A stretch of DNA of 64,000 bases, from the NCBI RefSeq assembly GCF_001189295.1, contig NZ_CP012159.1, positions 2,308,001-2,372,000 of the forward strand. The letters run 5' to 3'. Positions 29,401 through 36,561 of the stretch are shown piece by piece. Position numbers and translations under genes: made by a program. Source of the stretch: Chondromyces crocatus (lineage in GTDB: Bacteria; Myxococcota_A; Polyangia; Polyangiales; Polyangiaceae). Numbering within the stretch: position 1 is the first letter of the stretch; each line of letters starts with the position of its first letter. A model generated the notes under the pieces. That model was given only the letters and a program-made list of their open reading frames with translations, was not told the origin of the DNA and ran no database searches.

Positions 29401-31218
29401 CTCGCACCCGAGGCCATCTCGCTGCGCGATCCGGGGACGCAGACCATCAACTACCGGAACGAGCCCATCCCGATGCGCATCGCGAAGCGGAACTGCGCAC
29501 TGGGCACGACGACGCAGAGGCCAGGGCTGCCTGGCGACATGCAGAACGTGTTCAGCTCGATCGTGCACGGGGATCCGGCCACGCCGTTGCTGGAGGCGTA
29601 CGAGGGCGACCGCATCATGGTGCGCGTGGCCCAGGGCGCTCAGGGCGAGCAGCACGTGTTCTCGATCAACGGGCGGCGCTGGCTGAAGGAGCACCACAAC
29701 CCGGACAGCGGGTACACGAACGGGCAGCCCATCGGGGTGTCGGAGCAGATGGACGTGTCGCTCGACGCGGCGCCGCTGTTCTCGAAGAACATCGCGGGCG
29801 GCGCCGACTACATGTACCAGAGCACGGCGACGGACGATCTGTGGGACGGGATGTGGGGCATCCTGCGGGTCCACGGGGGGCCGACGCCGAAGCTGAAGAC
29901 GCTGCCCAACGGCCTCTCGCCGTGGTCGTCGTCGACACCAGGGCAGATCTGTCCCTTGAACGCGACGATGCGGCGCTACGACGTGGTGGCGATCACGGCG
30001 CAGGGGAACCTGCCGTCGGGGCGGCTGGTCTACAACCAGAAGTACGGGCTGTACGATCCGGACGCGATCCTGTTCGCGCTGAAGGAGGACCTTTCGGGTC
30101 TCCGCGCCGGAACCAGGGCGCCCGAGCCGCTGATCCTCCGCGCCGCCGCGGGCGACTGCATCGAGGTCACCCTGAGCAACGAGCTGCCGGCCGTGATGCC
30201 GAAGCGGGATCACTGGACGGTGTCGCCGCCCATCGTGGAGGGGTTCAACACGAACCAGGTGAGGACCTCGAACCACGTGTCGCTGCATCCGCAGCTCGTG
30301 TCCTACGACGTGGCGGACAGCGACGGCGCGAACGTGGGGATGAACGGGTTCCAGACGGTCGCGCCAGGCCAGAAGCGCAAGTACACCTGGTACGCCGGTC
30401 GGGTCGTGACGGCGGCGAACGGGAGCGTGGTGCGTGAGCCTGCGGAGCTCGGGGCCATCAACCTGAAGGACATGGCCGACGTGGTGAACCACGGGATGCA
30501 CGGCGCGGTCGGTGCGCTGATCGTCGAGCCGCAGGGCGCGACGTGGCAGGTGAAGGCGGGGACCCGGGCGCAGGCGCAGGTCTCGTTCCCGGGCGCGTCG
30601 GGGCAGGAGACGTTCCACGAGGTGGTGCTCGTCTACCAGGACGAGGTGGCGCTCCACAGCGACGACCCGACCTTCCAGTGCACGGACGCGACGCTCGGCT
30701 GCGGTACGGCGCTGCCGAACATCGGGGGCGAGGTCGACACCGACGTGTCCGGTCACAAGGGGTTCAACTACCGGGCGGAGCCGGTGTGGGCGCGGCTCGG
30801 GGTGCCCTCGGATCAGCGGCTCGGCGCGCTGCCGAACCTCGATCAGAGCGGTGTGTTCAGCTCGGCGGTGCACGGCGATCCGGCGACGCCGCTCTTCACG
30901 GCGAAGGTCTGGGACCGGCTGCGCGTGCGCATCCTCCAGCCTTCGGGGCACCGGCACCAGCACGCCTTCCGGCTCTGGGGCCTGGAGTGGGCGCACAACC
31001 CGTGGGCGGCCGGTTCTGGGTCGCTCAAGATGGGCTTCAATCCCTCGTCGTTCACCATCGGGGTGCAGAGCGGGATCGGGCCGATGACCGCCTGGAACCT
31101 GAACCCGGTGCATCTCGCCGGCGGGAAGTTCCAGGTGCCAGGGGATCGTCTGTACCTCGACCAGTCGAGCGTCGATCTCGCGGGAGGACTCTGGGGCCTG
31201 GTGCGGGTGACGCGATGA
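26464..31218 (+). CDS. MnxG/MofA-like multidomain multicopper oxidase lipoprotein
   Basis: At 1584 residues this is far larger than a laccase and fits the many-cupredoxin group that includes the Mn(II) oxidases MnxG and MofA. Copper ligands are visible at 429-441 (HTHVFHLHGHQW) and 484-496 (HCHLYPHFVQGM), with further His clusters near 776 (HIHLLKYD), 877 (THDHF, then HHGLYAGL) and 1495 (HRHQHAF). Several segments repeat, for instance KYDITSSDGANGFNYEDG-like sequence, in keeping with serial cupredoxin folds. Start: AAGGAGG at 26452 is five bases before TTG 26464, giving a lipoprotein signal that ends ALMGC. The longer frame from GTG 26410 would bury it. Substrate is inferred; Mn(II) oxidation needs testing. 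Confidence 0.75.
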   Translation: MLTTSSKVLGLATAVLALMGCASNDEPLAEGENPLENPSPGSWQPGSGSWSPGEERVVTADVVAIDQVYVYDRFGTFNPGGLIFALKRDVVAADPSLPIGPGNAMLRPGKRPRPLVLRVNVNDRLIISFTNWLTPASSALPSRSPMTRHASIHVTGLQIWDINALGGNVGQNPSSLAAPGETRIYELHAEREGAFLMQSGGAMASGDAPGPPIRSALQGLFGVVNVEPAGAVAYRSQVTPEELSVASKGTRNPDGTPRLDYDAVDADGVPILRILDDHDEIVHGDLNAIIAHYESTELGSPSSFDRGVFREFTALFHDDLGAQQVFTDLRADPTFISARAGFGINYGAASIGAAVLANRSRIGPSRDCVDCKFEEFFLSSWANGDPALVIERDGVGNALQALYPDDPSNVHHGYLGDPVRFRNVHAGPHHTHVFHLHGHQWRRSSGDSAYVDSQTIGPGGAFTYDISYGGGGNRNLTVGDAIFHCHLYPHFVQGMWALWRSHDVFEAGTSDRALPDGEVLMGTPTPAVVPMPGLAMPPMPTYAAAQVTVNGTSSQRPAMPGYPFYVAAVAGHRPPQPPRDMAHDGGLPRHLLTSVPPGGATFGDRGRFDVQIHQANVKLLPSDGTPLEVSASAFHAGLFPGAVPVTTPYGFKAKGYPAYTPEGQSAKFLVNGNPPAAGAPFADPCPPNAPVRSFRAAYVQTNAVINSSGWHDPHLRTMVLEGDYQATLDGTRPLEPLYVRAQSGECVVFHATNTIPDVLEEDDFQIFTPTDIIGQHIHLLKYDITSSDGAANGFNYEDGTFAAEEVLSRIAAANAMGGAFVADGTTRLSGQRVMLAATSHPTLPGAPLGAQTTTQRWWADPLLDTQGQDRALSTAFTHDHFSAASQQHHGLYAGLVVEPAGSTWRDPATGQMFGGRSDGGPTSYRADVLFAAGDARKPFREFNLNLADYAVVYDECGDPVHPPTFVRAPLPTAISHRPILAPEAISLRDPGTQTINYRNEPIPMRIAKRNCALGTTTQRPGLPGDMQNVFSSIVHGDPATPLLEAYEGDRIMVRVAQGAQGEQHVFSINGRRWLKEHHNPDSGYTNGQPIGVSEQMDVSLDAAPLFSKNIAGGADYMYQSTATDDLWDGMWGILRVHGGPTPKLKTLPNGLSPWSSSTPGQICPLNATMRRYDVVAITAQGNLPSGRLVYNQKYGLYDPDAILFALKEDLSGLRAGTRAPEPLILRAAAGDCIEVTLSNELPAVMPKRDHWTVSPPIVEGFNTNQVRTSNHVSLHPQLVSYDVADSDGANVGMNGFQTVAPGQKRKYTWYAGRVVTAANGSVVREPAELGAINLKDMADVVNHGMHGAVGALIVEPQGATWQVKAGTRAQAQVSFPGASGQETFHEVVLVYQDEVALHSDDPTFQCTDATLGCGTALPNIGGEVDTDVSGHKGFNYRAEPVWARLGVPSDQRLGALPNLDQSGVFSSAVHGDPATPLFTAKVWDRLRVRILQPSGHRHQHAFRLWGLEWAHNPWAAGSGSLKMGFNPSSFTIGVQSGIGPMTAWNLNPVHLAGGKFQVPGDRLYLDQSSVDLAGGLWGLVRVTR

Positions 31219-31232
31219 GGAGGGTCATGACC

Positions 31233-33287
31233 ATGCGTGCGCTGTACCTGGCTGTGCTCTCCGGGCTCTGCACCCTGCCGGGGGCAGGCTGTGATCAGAA
31301 GGCGGCGGCCGTGTCGCGGGATGCGACGCTCGCGCAGCCTGGGCCGGGCGCTGGGCTGAAGGCCCAGGCGCGGCCAGTGGGCGAGGGAGGGAGGATCGAG
31401 GCGGGAGGACGGATCGAGCGCGACGGGCTCTCGATCGCCTTCTCGATGCGCCCTCTCGCGTCGGATCGTGGCTCCGGGGGACGCGTGGAGGACGATGTGG
31501 TGACGGCCGGCGCGGACGCGGTGGTCGAGCTCTTCGTCACCGACGCGAAGACCGGAGCGCCGGTGCGGGGGCTCGCTCCGCTCGGGTGGATGTCGCGGAG
31601 CGAGGAGGCCGCGCCGCTCGGCGAGGCGGGCTGTCGTTCGAAGATCAAGAACTACATGGCCGGGCTGCTCTCGGTGCGCCCGGACGTGGATCTCAACGAC
31701 TACCTGCTCTGGACGCTCAACGAGGACAGCTCGCTGTCGGTCATCGACCCCCACGTCGCGTTCAGCAGGACCAAGCTGCGCAGCGTGGTCAGCCTCGCGG
31801 CGCCGGGGGTCGCGTTCACCATGACGCCATCGAACGAGAGCCTCTTCGTGACGCTCGGTGGCGGGCGCGGGGTGGCGATGGTGGACACGCGCCAGGCCAT
31901 CGTGCGGAGGAACATCCAGGTGGGGCGCGAGCCGGCGGCGATCTCGATCGCGCCGGACGGGCGCTCCGTCTGGGTGGGGAACGACGGCGACGGGACGGTG
32001 AGCGTGCTCGACGCGCGCTCGGGCGACCTGCTGAAGACGCTGCCGGTGGGGCCAGGCCATCACGAGCTGGCCTTCTCCGGGGGCGGAGGGACGGCGTGGA
32101 TCACGAACCGCGCAGGGGCGTCGGTGACGGTGATCGACGCGGTGGCGCTGGAGACCATCGGCCAGGTGGAGGTCGGTGAAGGCGCGGTCTCCATCGCGGC
32201 GAGCGACGAGGCGGGGGCGGTCCACGTCTCGCTCGGGGAGCGGGGGGAGGTGGTCCTGATCGACGCGGCACGCCGGGTCGTGACGGGCCGCGTCCCGCTG
32301 CATCCCGGGCTCGGGAACATGAGCTTCGAGCCGCGCGGGCGGTTCTCGTTCGCGCTCAACCCCGTGGCGAACGAGGTGCACGTCCTCGACGCGGCGACGG
32401 GCTCGGTGGCACACCACCTGACGGGCCTGTCGGCACCGGACGCGGTGACCTTCACCGACGCCTATGCGTACGTGCGCAACGCCGGGGCACCGAAGGTGTC
32501 GCTGGTCGACCGGGGGCTGCTCGGTGGGGACACGACCCCGCCGGTCGTCGACGTGCACGCCGGGCAGCGCGCGCCGGCCTCCGTTCGCTCCGGGCTCGCT
32601 CCGTTCGGGATGGCGCCGATCGCCGCCGCACCGGACGGCAAGGGGGTGCTCATCGCCAACGCCGCGGACAAGTCGCTCTACTTCTACACGGAAGGAATGA
32701 TGGTGCCCGCCGGCTCTTTGCCCGGGTACGGGCGCGAGCCGCGGGCCGTGCTCATCGAGGACCGCTCGCTCGACGAGGTGCGACCGGGGGTCTACGCGAC
32801 GTCGGCGCGGATGGGGGCGGATGGGCGCTACGACGTGGAGGTCCTCCTCGATCGGCCGCGGATGGCGGTGTGCCTGAAGGCGGAGGTTGCGCCCGCGTCC
32901 GACACCGTCCGTGCGAAGTGCTCGAACTCGGGGTGCATCGACGAGCCGTCCATCACGGTGGAGCCACTCTTCGACACGAACCTGTGGCTGGAGGCCGGAT
33001 CTCCGGTGACGCTTCGCTTCCGCGCGGCATCGAAGGAGGGCCCGGCGCTCGATGCCAAGGAGATGGAGACCATGATCATTCGCTTCCCTGTCGGGTATCG
33101 ATGGAGCGGTGCTCCGCAAGCCGAGGGCGACGGGACGTTCTCGGTCACCTTCACTCCGCCCAGTGCGGGTGAGTACCGGCTGATCGCCTCGGCGCCCGCG
33201 CGTGGTCTCCCGCCTGGCACGCTCCCGTTCGTGCCGCTGCGGGTCTTCGCGCCCGACACGGGCGTACCCCTGGGAGGGGTGCGATGA
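31233..33287 (+). CDS. YncE-like beta-propeller lipoprotein
   Basis: About 684 residues. The signal ends LPGAGC. Residues 60-140 hold an extracytoplasmic beta domain (VVELFVTDAKTGAPVRGL). From about 145 to 500 runs a YncE/surface-layer-type propeller with repeated blades such as NDGDGTVSVLDARSGDLLKTLPVG and NRAGASVTVIDAVALETIG. The final 170 residues form a beta sandwich (GSPVTLRFRAASKEG, then TFTPPSAGEYRLIA). No heme or copper motif is evident. Start is uncertain: an ATG at 31215 overlaps the oxidase stop, while 31233 has the best-spaced GGAGG. Coupled in the oxidase operon, it may bind or present a redox partner or substrate. Confidence 0.72.
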   Translation: MRALYLAVLSGLCTLPGAGCDQKAAAVSRDATLAQPGPGAGLKAQARPVGEGGRIEAGGRIERDGLSIAFSMRPLASDRGSGGRVEDDVVTAGADAVVELFVTDAKTGAPVRGLAPLGWMSRSEEAAPLGEAGCRSKIKNYMAGLLSVRPDVDLNDYLLWTLNEDSSLSVIDPHVAFSRTKLRSVVSLAAPGVAFTMTPSNESLFVTLGGGRGVAMVDTRQAIVRRNIQVGREPAAISIAPDGRSVWVGNDGDGTVSVLDARSGDLLKTLPVGPGHHELAFSGGGGTAWITNRAGASVTVIDAVALETIGQVEVGEGAVSIAASDEAGAVHVSLGERGEVVLIDAARRVVTGRVPLHPGLGNMSFEPRGRFSFALNPVANEVHVLDAATGSVAHHLTGLSAPDAVTFTDAYAYVRNAGAPKVSLVDRGLLGGDTTPPVVDVHAGQRAPASVRSGLAPFGMAPIAAAPDGKGVLIANAADKSLYFYTEGMMVPAGSLPGYGREPRAVLIEDRSLDEVRPGVYATSARMGADGRYDVEVLLDRPRMAVCLKAEVAPASDTVRAKCSNSGCIDEPSITVEPLFDTNLWLEAGSPVTLRFRAASKEGPALDAKEMETMIIRFPVGYRWSGAPQAEGDGTFSVTFTPPSAGEYRLIASAPARGLPPGTLPFVPLRVFAPDTGVPLGGVR

Positions 33288-33892
33288 GGCGGGCCATGGC
33301 GCTCGTTGCCGTCGCACTGACCGTCATCGGGCCCAGCTCCGCCCCGGCCGCGGAGAAGACGCCCCAGGTGGAGCGGACGAAGATCGGTGGGGTCACCCCG
33401 GCGGAGGAGGCTGCCGCGGAGAAGTACTTCGGCAACACCGAGCTGCTCGATCAGAACGGCCGCGCGCGGCACTTCTTCAATGATCTGCTGCGCCGGCGGA
33501 AGGTGCTGATCAACTTCGCGTTCACGTCGTGCTCGGGGGCGTGCCCGGTGATGGCGCAGAACCTGGTGCGGGTGCAGGAGCTTCTGCGGCAGCAGGGCGA
33601 GCAGGCGACGATCCTGACGATCACCGTCGATCCGGAGAACGACACGCCCGCCGTGCTGAAGCAGTACGCGGCGAAATACAAGGCCGGGCCGGGGTGGTTC
33701 TTCCTGACCGGGACACCGGAGAACGTGACGTCGGTGCTGGAGCGGCTGGGGGGCAAGGTGCGGCAGCCGTCGGAGCACACGGCGAAGCTGCTGATCGGAG
33801 ACACGTCCACGGGGATGTGGGTGAAGACGGTGGCGACGGAGTCGCCGGAGACGATCGCTCACCTGGTGAAGCACCTGAACGATCCGAAGTGA
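33284..33892 (+). CDS. Sco1/SenC-type copper chaperone (first copy)
   Basis: A 202-residue thioredoxin-fold exported protein. The copper site is complete: Cys83 and Cys87 in CSGAC and His165 in EHTAKLLIGD. ITVDPENDTPAVLKQYA is the characteristic Sco loop. The signal peptide ends near PAAEK. Sco proteins load Cu into oxidases, classically the CuA centre of cytochrome oxidase. With no oxidase subunits nearby, the multicopper oxidase two genes upstream is the likely client. The ATG overlaps the previous stop (ATGA). It shares the fold and metal ligands with the next gene but only modest sequence, so the pair is an old duplication. Confidence 0.9.
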   Translation: MRRAMALVAVALTVIGPSSAPAAEKTPQVERTKIGGVTPAEEAAAEKYFGNTELLDQNGRARHFFNDLLRRRKVLINFAFTSCSGACPVMAQNLVRVQELLRQQGEQATILTITVDPENDTPAVLKQYAAKYKAGPGWFFLTGTPENVTSVLERLGGKVRQPSEHTAKLLIGDTSTGMWVKTVATESPETIAHLVKHLNDPK

Positions 33893-33899
33893 GGTGGTC

Positions 33900-34640
33900 A
33901 TGCGCGTTCATCGATCCGAGGCTCTCGTCGTGGTGGCTGCGCTCTGCACCGCTTCCAGCGGCTGCCGGGAGGAGCCTGCGCCGCTCGCTCACGCCGTGCC
34001 GCAAGCAGACGCGACGGAACCCTTCGAGGCGAAGGTGACCGTGGCGCCCGCGGTGGGGGTGGTGGTCCCGGACGAGGAGCTGCTGGACCAGGATGGTCAG
34101 GCGGTGCGGCTCCAGGAGCTTGCGCGGGATCGGGTGCTGGTCGTGAACTTCGTGTTCACGGCCTGCACCACGATCTGCGCGCCGATGACGCGCATCTTCG
34201 CGAAGCTGCAAGGGGAGCTGGGCGATGCGCTGGAGCGCGACGTGCGGCTCGTGTCCATCTCGCTGGATCCGGCGGTGGACACGCCCGAGCGCTTGACGCG
34301 GTTCGCGGAGCCGTACGAGCGGCGGAAGGGGTGGTCGTTCCTTACCGGGAGCCGCGAGAAGGTGTACCGGGTGCTCGATGGGCTCGGGGGGCGCGTGCCG
34401 ATGCCGGCGCAGCACACGCCGGTGACGTTGATCGGGAGCGCAGGGAAGGGGCGCTGGACCCGGATCGATGGGATCGCCCCGCCCGAGCGGCTGGCCAAGG
34501 AGGTCCACGCCTACTTGCCTCCGGTGAAGGAGGTCCGCCATTTGTTGCCCTCGGTGAAGGCGGTCCGCGGCTTCTTGCCCTCGCGCGAGGAGGGGCTGGT
34601 GAAGGAGACGTGGTGGCGGTCGGTTCCCGTCGAGCCCTGA
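33900..34640 (+). CDS. Sco1/SenC-type copper chaperone (second copy, lipoprotein)
   Basis: A 246-residue Sco homolog with a lipoprotein signal (SSGC, Cys22). Metal ligands are Cys89 and Cys93 in CTTIC and His172 in QHTPVTLIG. Unlike the first copy it has a C-terminal extension of about 45 residues holding a roughly ten-residue motif in near-tandem (LPPVKEVRHL, LPSVKAVRGF, LPSREEG). The GTG at 33894 is possible, but the ATG at 33900 is preferred. It lies seven bases after the first copy and overlaps the next gene by 28 bases. Two chaperones may serve different copper centres, or one may reduce and the other load. Confidence 0.88.
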   Translation: MRVHRSEALVVVAALCTASSGCREEPAPLAHAVPQADATEPFEAKVTVAPAVGVVVPDEELLDQDGQAVRLQELARDRVLVVNFVFTACTTICAPMTRIFAKLQGELGDALERDVRLVSISLDPAVDTPERLTRFAEPYERRKGWSFLTGSREKVYRVLDGLGGRVPMPAQHTPVTLIGSAGKGRWTRIDGIAPPERLAKEVHAYLPPVKEVRHLLPSVKAVRGFLPSREEGLVKETWWRSVPVEP

Positions 34641-36346
34641 GCTGGCTGCTCCGGGGGGCGACCCTGGGGCTGTGCGCTGCCGCGTTCGCGGTGCCAGGGA
34701 CGGCATCGGGGCCTGTGGCGTCCTCCGGGCGGGCCGAGGCGTCGTCGTGCGTCGATCTCTCGCCGTCGGCGCGTCGAGGTCGTCGGATCTTTCATCGGGG
34801 CATGACGGAGGGCGGGCGGCCCGTGGAAGGGGCCATCGTGGGCGGGGCGTCGATGCTCTCCGGTCGCGAGGCGGCCTGCGCTCGGTGTCACGGGTCCAGC
34901 GGGGAGGGAACCGAGGAGGGGGGGGTGAAGGCGCCGCCCATCTCGGCAGAGCGGCTCGCCACGGCCACGCGGGAGCGGGAGGCGGTTGACCGGGTGGCGC
35001 TCGCCCAGGTGGTGCGGGCGGGGCGGGTCGCCGGGGTCGGCGGGGCGCGTCTGCTCCACCCGGTGATGCCGCGTTACGCGCTGAGCGACGCGGAGTTCGA
35101 GGATCTCGCGAGCTACCTGCGGTGCGTGGGGCGCGATCTGGATCCCGGGGTGACCGAGGAGGTCGTGACGCTCGGCGCGGCCTTGCCGCTGTCGGGGCCG
35201 GTGGCGCCCGTTGGCCAGGCAGCGCGGGCGGTGATCGGGGCGGTGTTCGGTGAGGTGAACGAGAAGGGGGGGGTGTACCGGCGGCGCCTGGAGCTGGTGG
35301 TGGAAGACAGCGCTGGGGCCGGCGGTGAGGACGCGGCGACAACGCGCCTCCTCGAACGAGGGGTGCTGGCGCTGGTGTCGAGCGCGTGGAGCGGTGCTGC
35401 GGCGCTGGGCGCGCGTCTGGAGGAAGAGCGGGTTCCGTTGCTCGGGCCGCTGGGACACGGGGTGCTGCCTGGCGGTGAGGTGATCTTCCAGATCCAGCCA
35501 GGGCCCGATGTGCTGGCCCGGGTCGCGGTGGAGCACCTGATGGGCAGTGGGGCCGATGCGCTCGGCTTCGGAGGCGGGAAGGGCGCTGTCGGCGCGACAG
35601 GAGCGAGCGGAGGAGCCGCTGGCCGAACCGGAGCGCGCGGGGGAGCCGCTGGCCGTGCCGGAGCGCGCGAGGTGGACGTGCTGGTGGTGCACGCGAAAGG
35701 CTGGGCCGGTGAGGCGTGGGCCGAGGGAGCGCGCGTGGAGGCACGGCGCCGTGGGCTGCATCCGCCGGAGGTGGTGTCGTTCGACCCGGAGCGCTTCGAC
35801 CCGGCCGCGATGGTCGAGGCCGTGCAGCGGCGGGGAAGCCAGGCGGTGCTGTTCTGGGGGCCCGGGGACGCGCTCGCGCGGTGTGCGGAGATCCGGTGGG
35901 GGAAGGGTGGGAACGGCGAGGTGGCCCTGTACGCGCCACTGAGCGCGGTGAGCGAGGACGGCGAGGTGCGGCGACGGGTCGGCGAGCGCGCCTTGTTGCT
36001 GTATCCGGGACCCGTCGGTGAGCAAGCGCGCGCGACCGGCGAGGCACTGCGCGCGTTCCTGAGCCGTGCAGGCGTCGAGCCGGAGGTGGCGCCCTCGGTG
36101 CAGGCGAGCGCCTATGCCGCGGCGAGGCTGGCCATCGAGGCGCTGAAGCGCGCGGGGGCGCACGCGACGCGCGAGCGGGTGATCACGGCGCTCGAAGCGG
36201 TGCGTGGGTTCGACGCTGGTCCCGTGCCGCCGGTGAGCTTCGCGAGGAACCGGCGCGTCGGGGTGATGGGGGCGTCGCTGCTGCGGCTGGATCCCCGGAC
36301 GGGGGATGCTGTGCGGGCATCGGGCTGGATCGACGTGGTCCCCTGA
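34613..36346 (+). CDS. Cytochrome c fused to LivJ-type binding domain
   Basis: A 577-residue exported fusion. Residues 45-175 are a class I cytochrome c with heme motif CARCH (Cys89, Cys92, His93) and a likely axial Met152 in HPVMPRY. From 183 on is a type I periplasmic binding domain of the branched-chain amino-acid/receptor family (VTLGAALPLSGPVAPVGQAARAVIGAVFGEVNEKGG, then VQASAYAAARLAIEALKRAG). A Gly/Ala-rich insert with a duplicated GGAAGR-x-GAR unit splits the binding domain near 330-360. Start: GTG 34613, five bases from GGAG; GTG 34610 is also open. The frame further upstream is a shadow of the Sco gene. No transporter follows, so it likely senses or docks a ligand near an electron-transfer site. 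Confidence 0.78.
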   Translation: MAVGSRRALSWLLRGATLGLCAAAFAVPGTASGPVASSGRAEASSCVDLSPSARRGRRIFHRGMTEGGRPVEGAIVGGASMLSGREAACARCHGSSGEGTEEGGVKAPPISAERLATATREREAVDRVALAQVVRAGRVAGVGGARLLHPVMPRYALSDAEFEDLASYLRCVGRDLDPGVTEEVVTLGAALPLSGPVAPVGQAARAVIGAVFGEVNEKGGVYRRRLELVVEDSAGAGGEDAATTRLLERGVLALVSSAWSGAAALGARLEEERVPLLGPLGHGVLPGGEVIFQIQPGPDVLARVAVEHLMGSGADALGFGGGKGAVGATGASGGAAGRTGARGGAAGRAGAREVDVLVVHAKGWAGEAWAEGARVEARRRGLHPPEVVSFDPERFDPAAMVEAVQRRGSQAVLFWGPGDALARCAEIRWGKGGNGEVALYAPLSAVSEDGEVRRRVGERALLLYPGPVGEQARATGEALRAFLSRAGVEPEVAPSVQASAYAAARLAIEALKRAGAHATRERVITALEAVRGFDAGPVPPVSFARNRRVGVMGASLLRLDPRTGDAVRASGWIDVVP

Positions 36347-36510
36347 GCGTGACGGGCCGAGACGTCGGCCGTTGCTGGACAGGACGAGCGTCGGGCCCGA
36401 CGTGGAACATCGTGGACGTGCTCCACGAGAGGCGCCGGGAGGCGGGGGGCCCGTGTCAGCTCGACGCAGGTCTCGATGCCGTACGGGTGCGGTGGGTCAG
36501 GGGGCTGCTG

Positions 36511-36540
36511 TGAGGGGCGGAGGCCTCGTGAGGCCCCCGC
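36511..36540. terminator. GC-rich hairpin between convergent operons
   Basis: GGCCTC-GT-GAGGCC at 36522-36535 forms a perfect stem with a two-base centre, flanked by further G-rich and C-rich sequence that can extend it. It lies in the 215-base gap where the oxidase operon (plus) and the aspartokinase operon (minus) converge, which is the right place for a bidirectional terminator. There is no T run on either side, so it would be non-canonical. Confidence 0.35.
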
Positions 36541-36561
36541 GTCTCGAGAGGCGCTGGTGGG

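Noticed and set aside
26893-31113. Minus-strand frame of 1406 codons opposite the multicopper oxidase
   Set aside because: It is an Arg/His/Val-rich mirror of the oxidase codons, with no motif, while the sense strand has clear copper ligands.
33621-36047. Minus-strand frame of 808 codons opposite the cytochrome c fusion
   Set aside because: Mostly Arg/Pro/Ser/Ala and no domain; the sense strand has a heme motif and binding fold.
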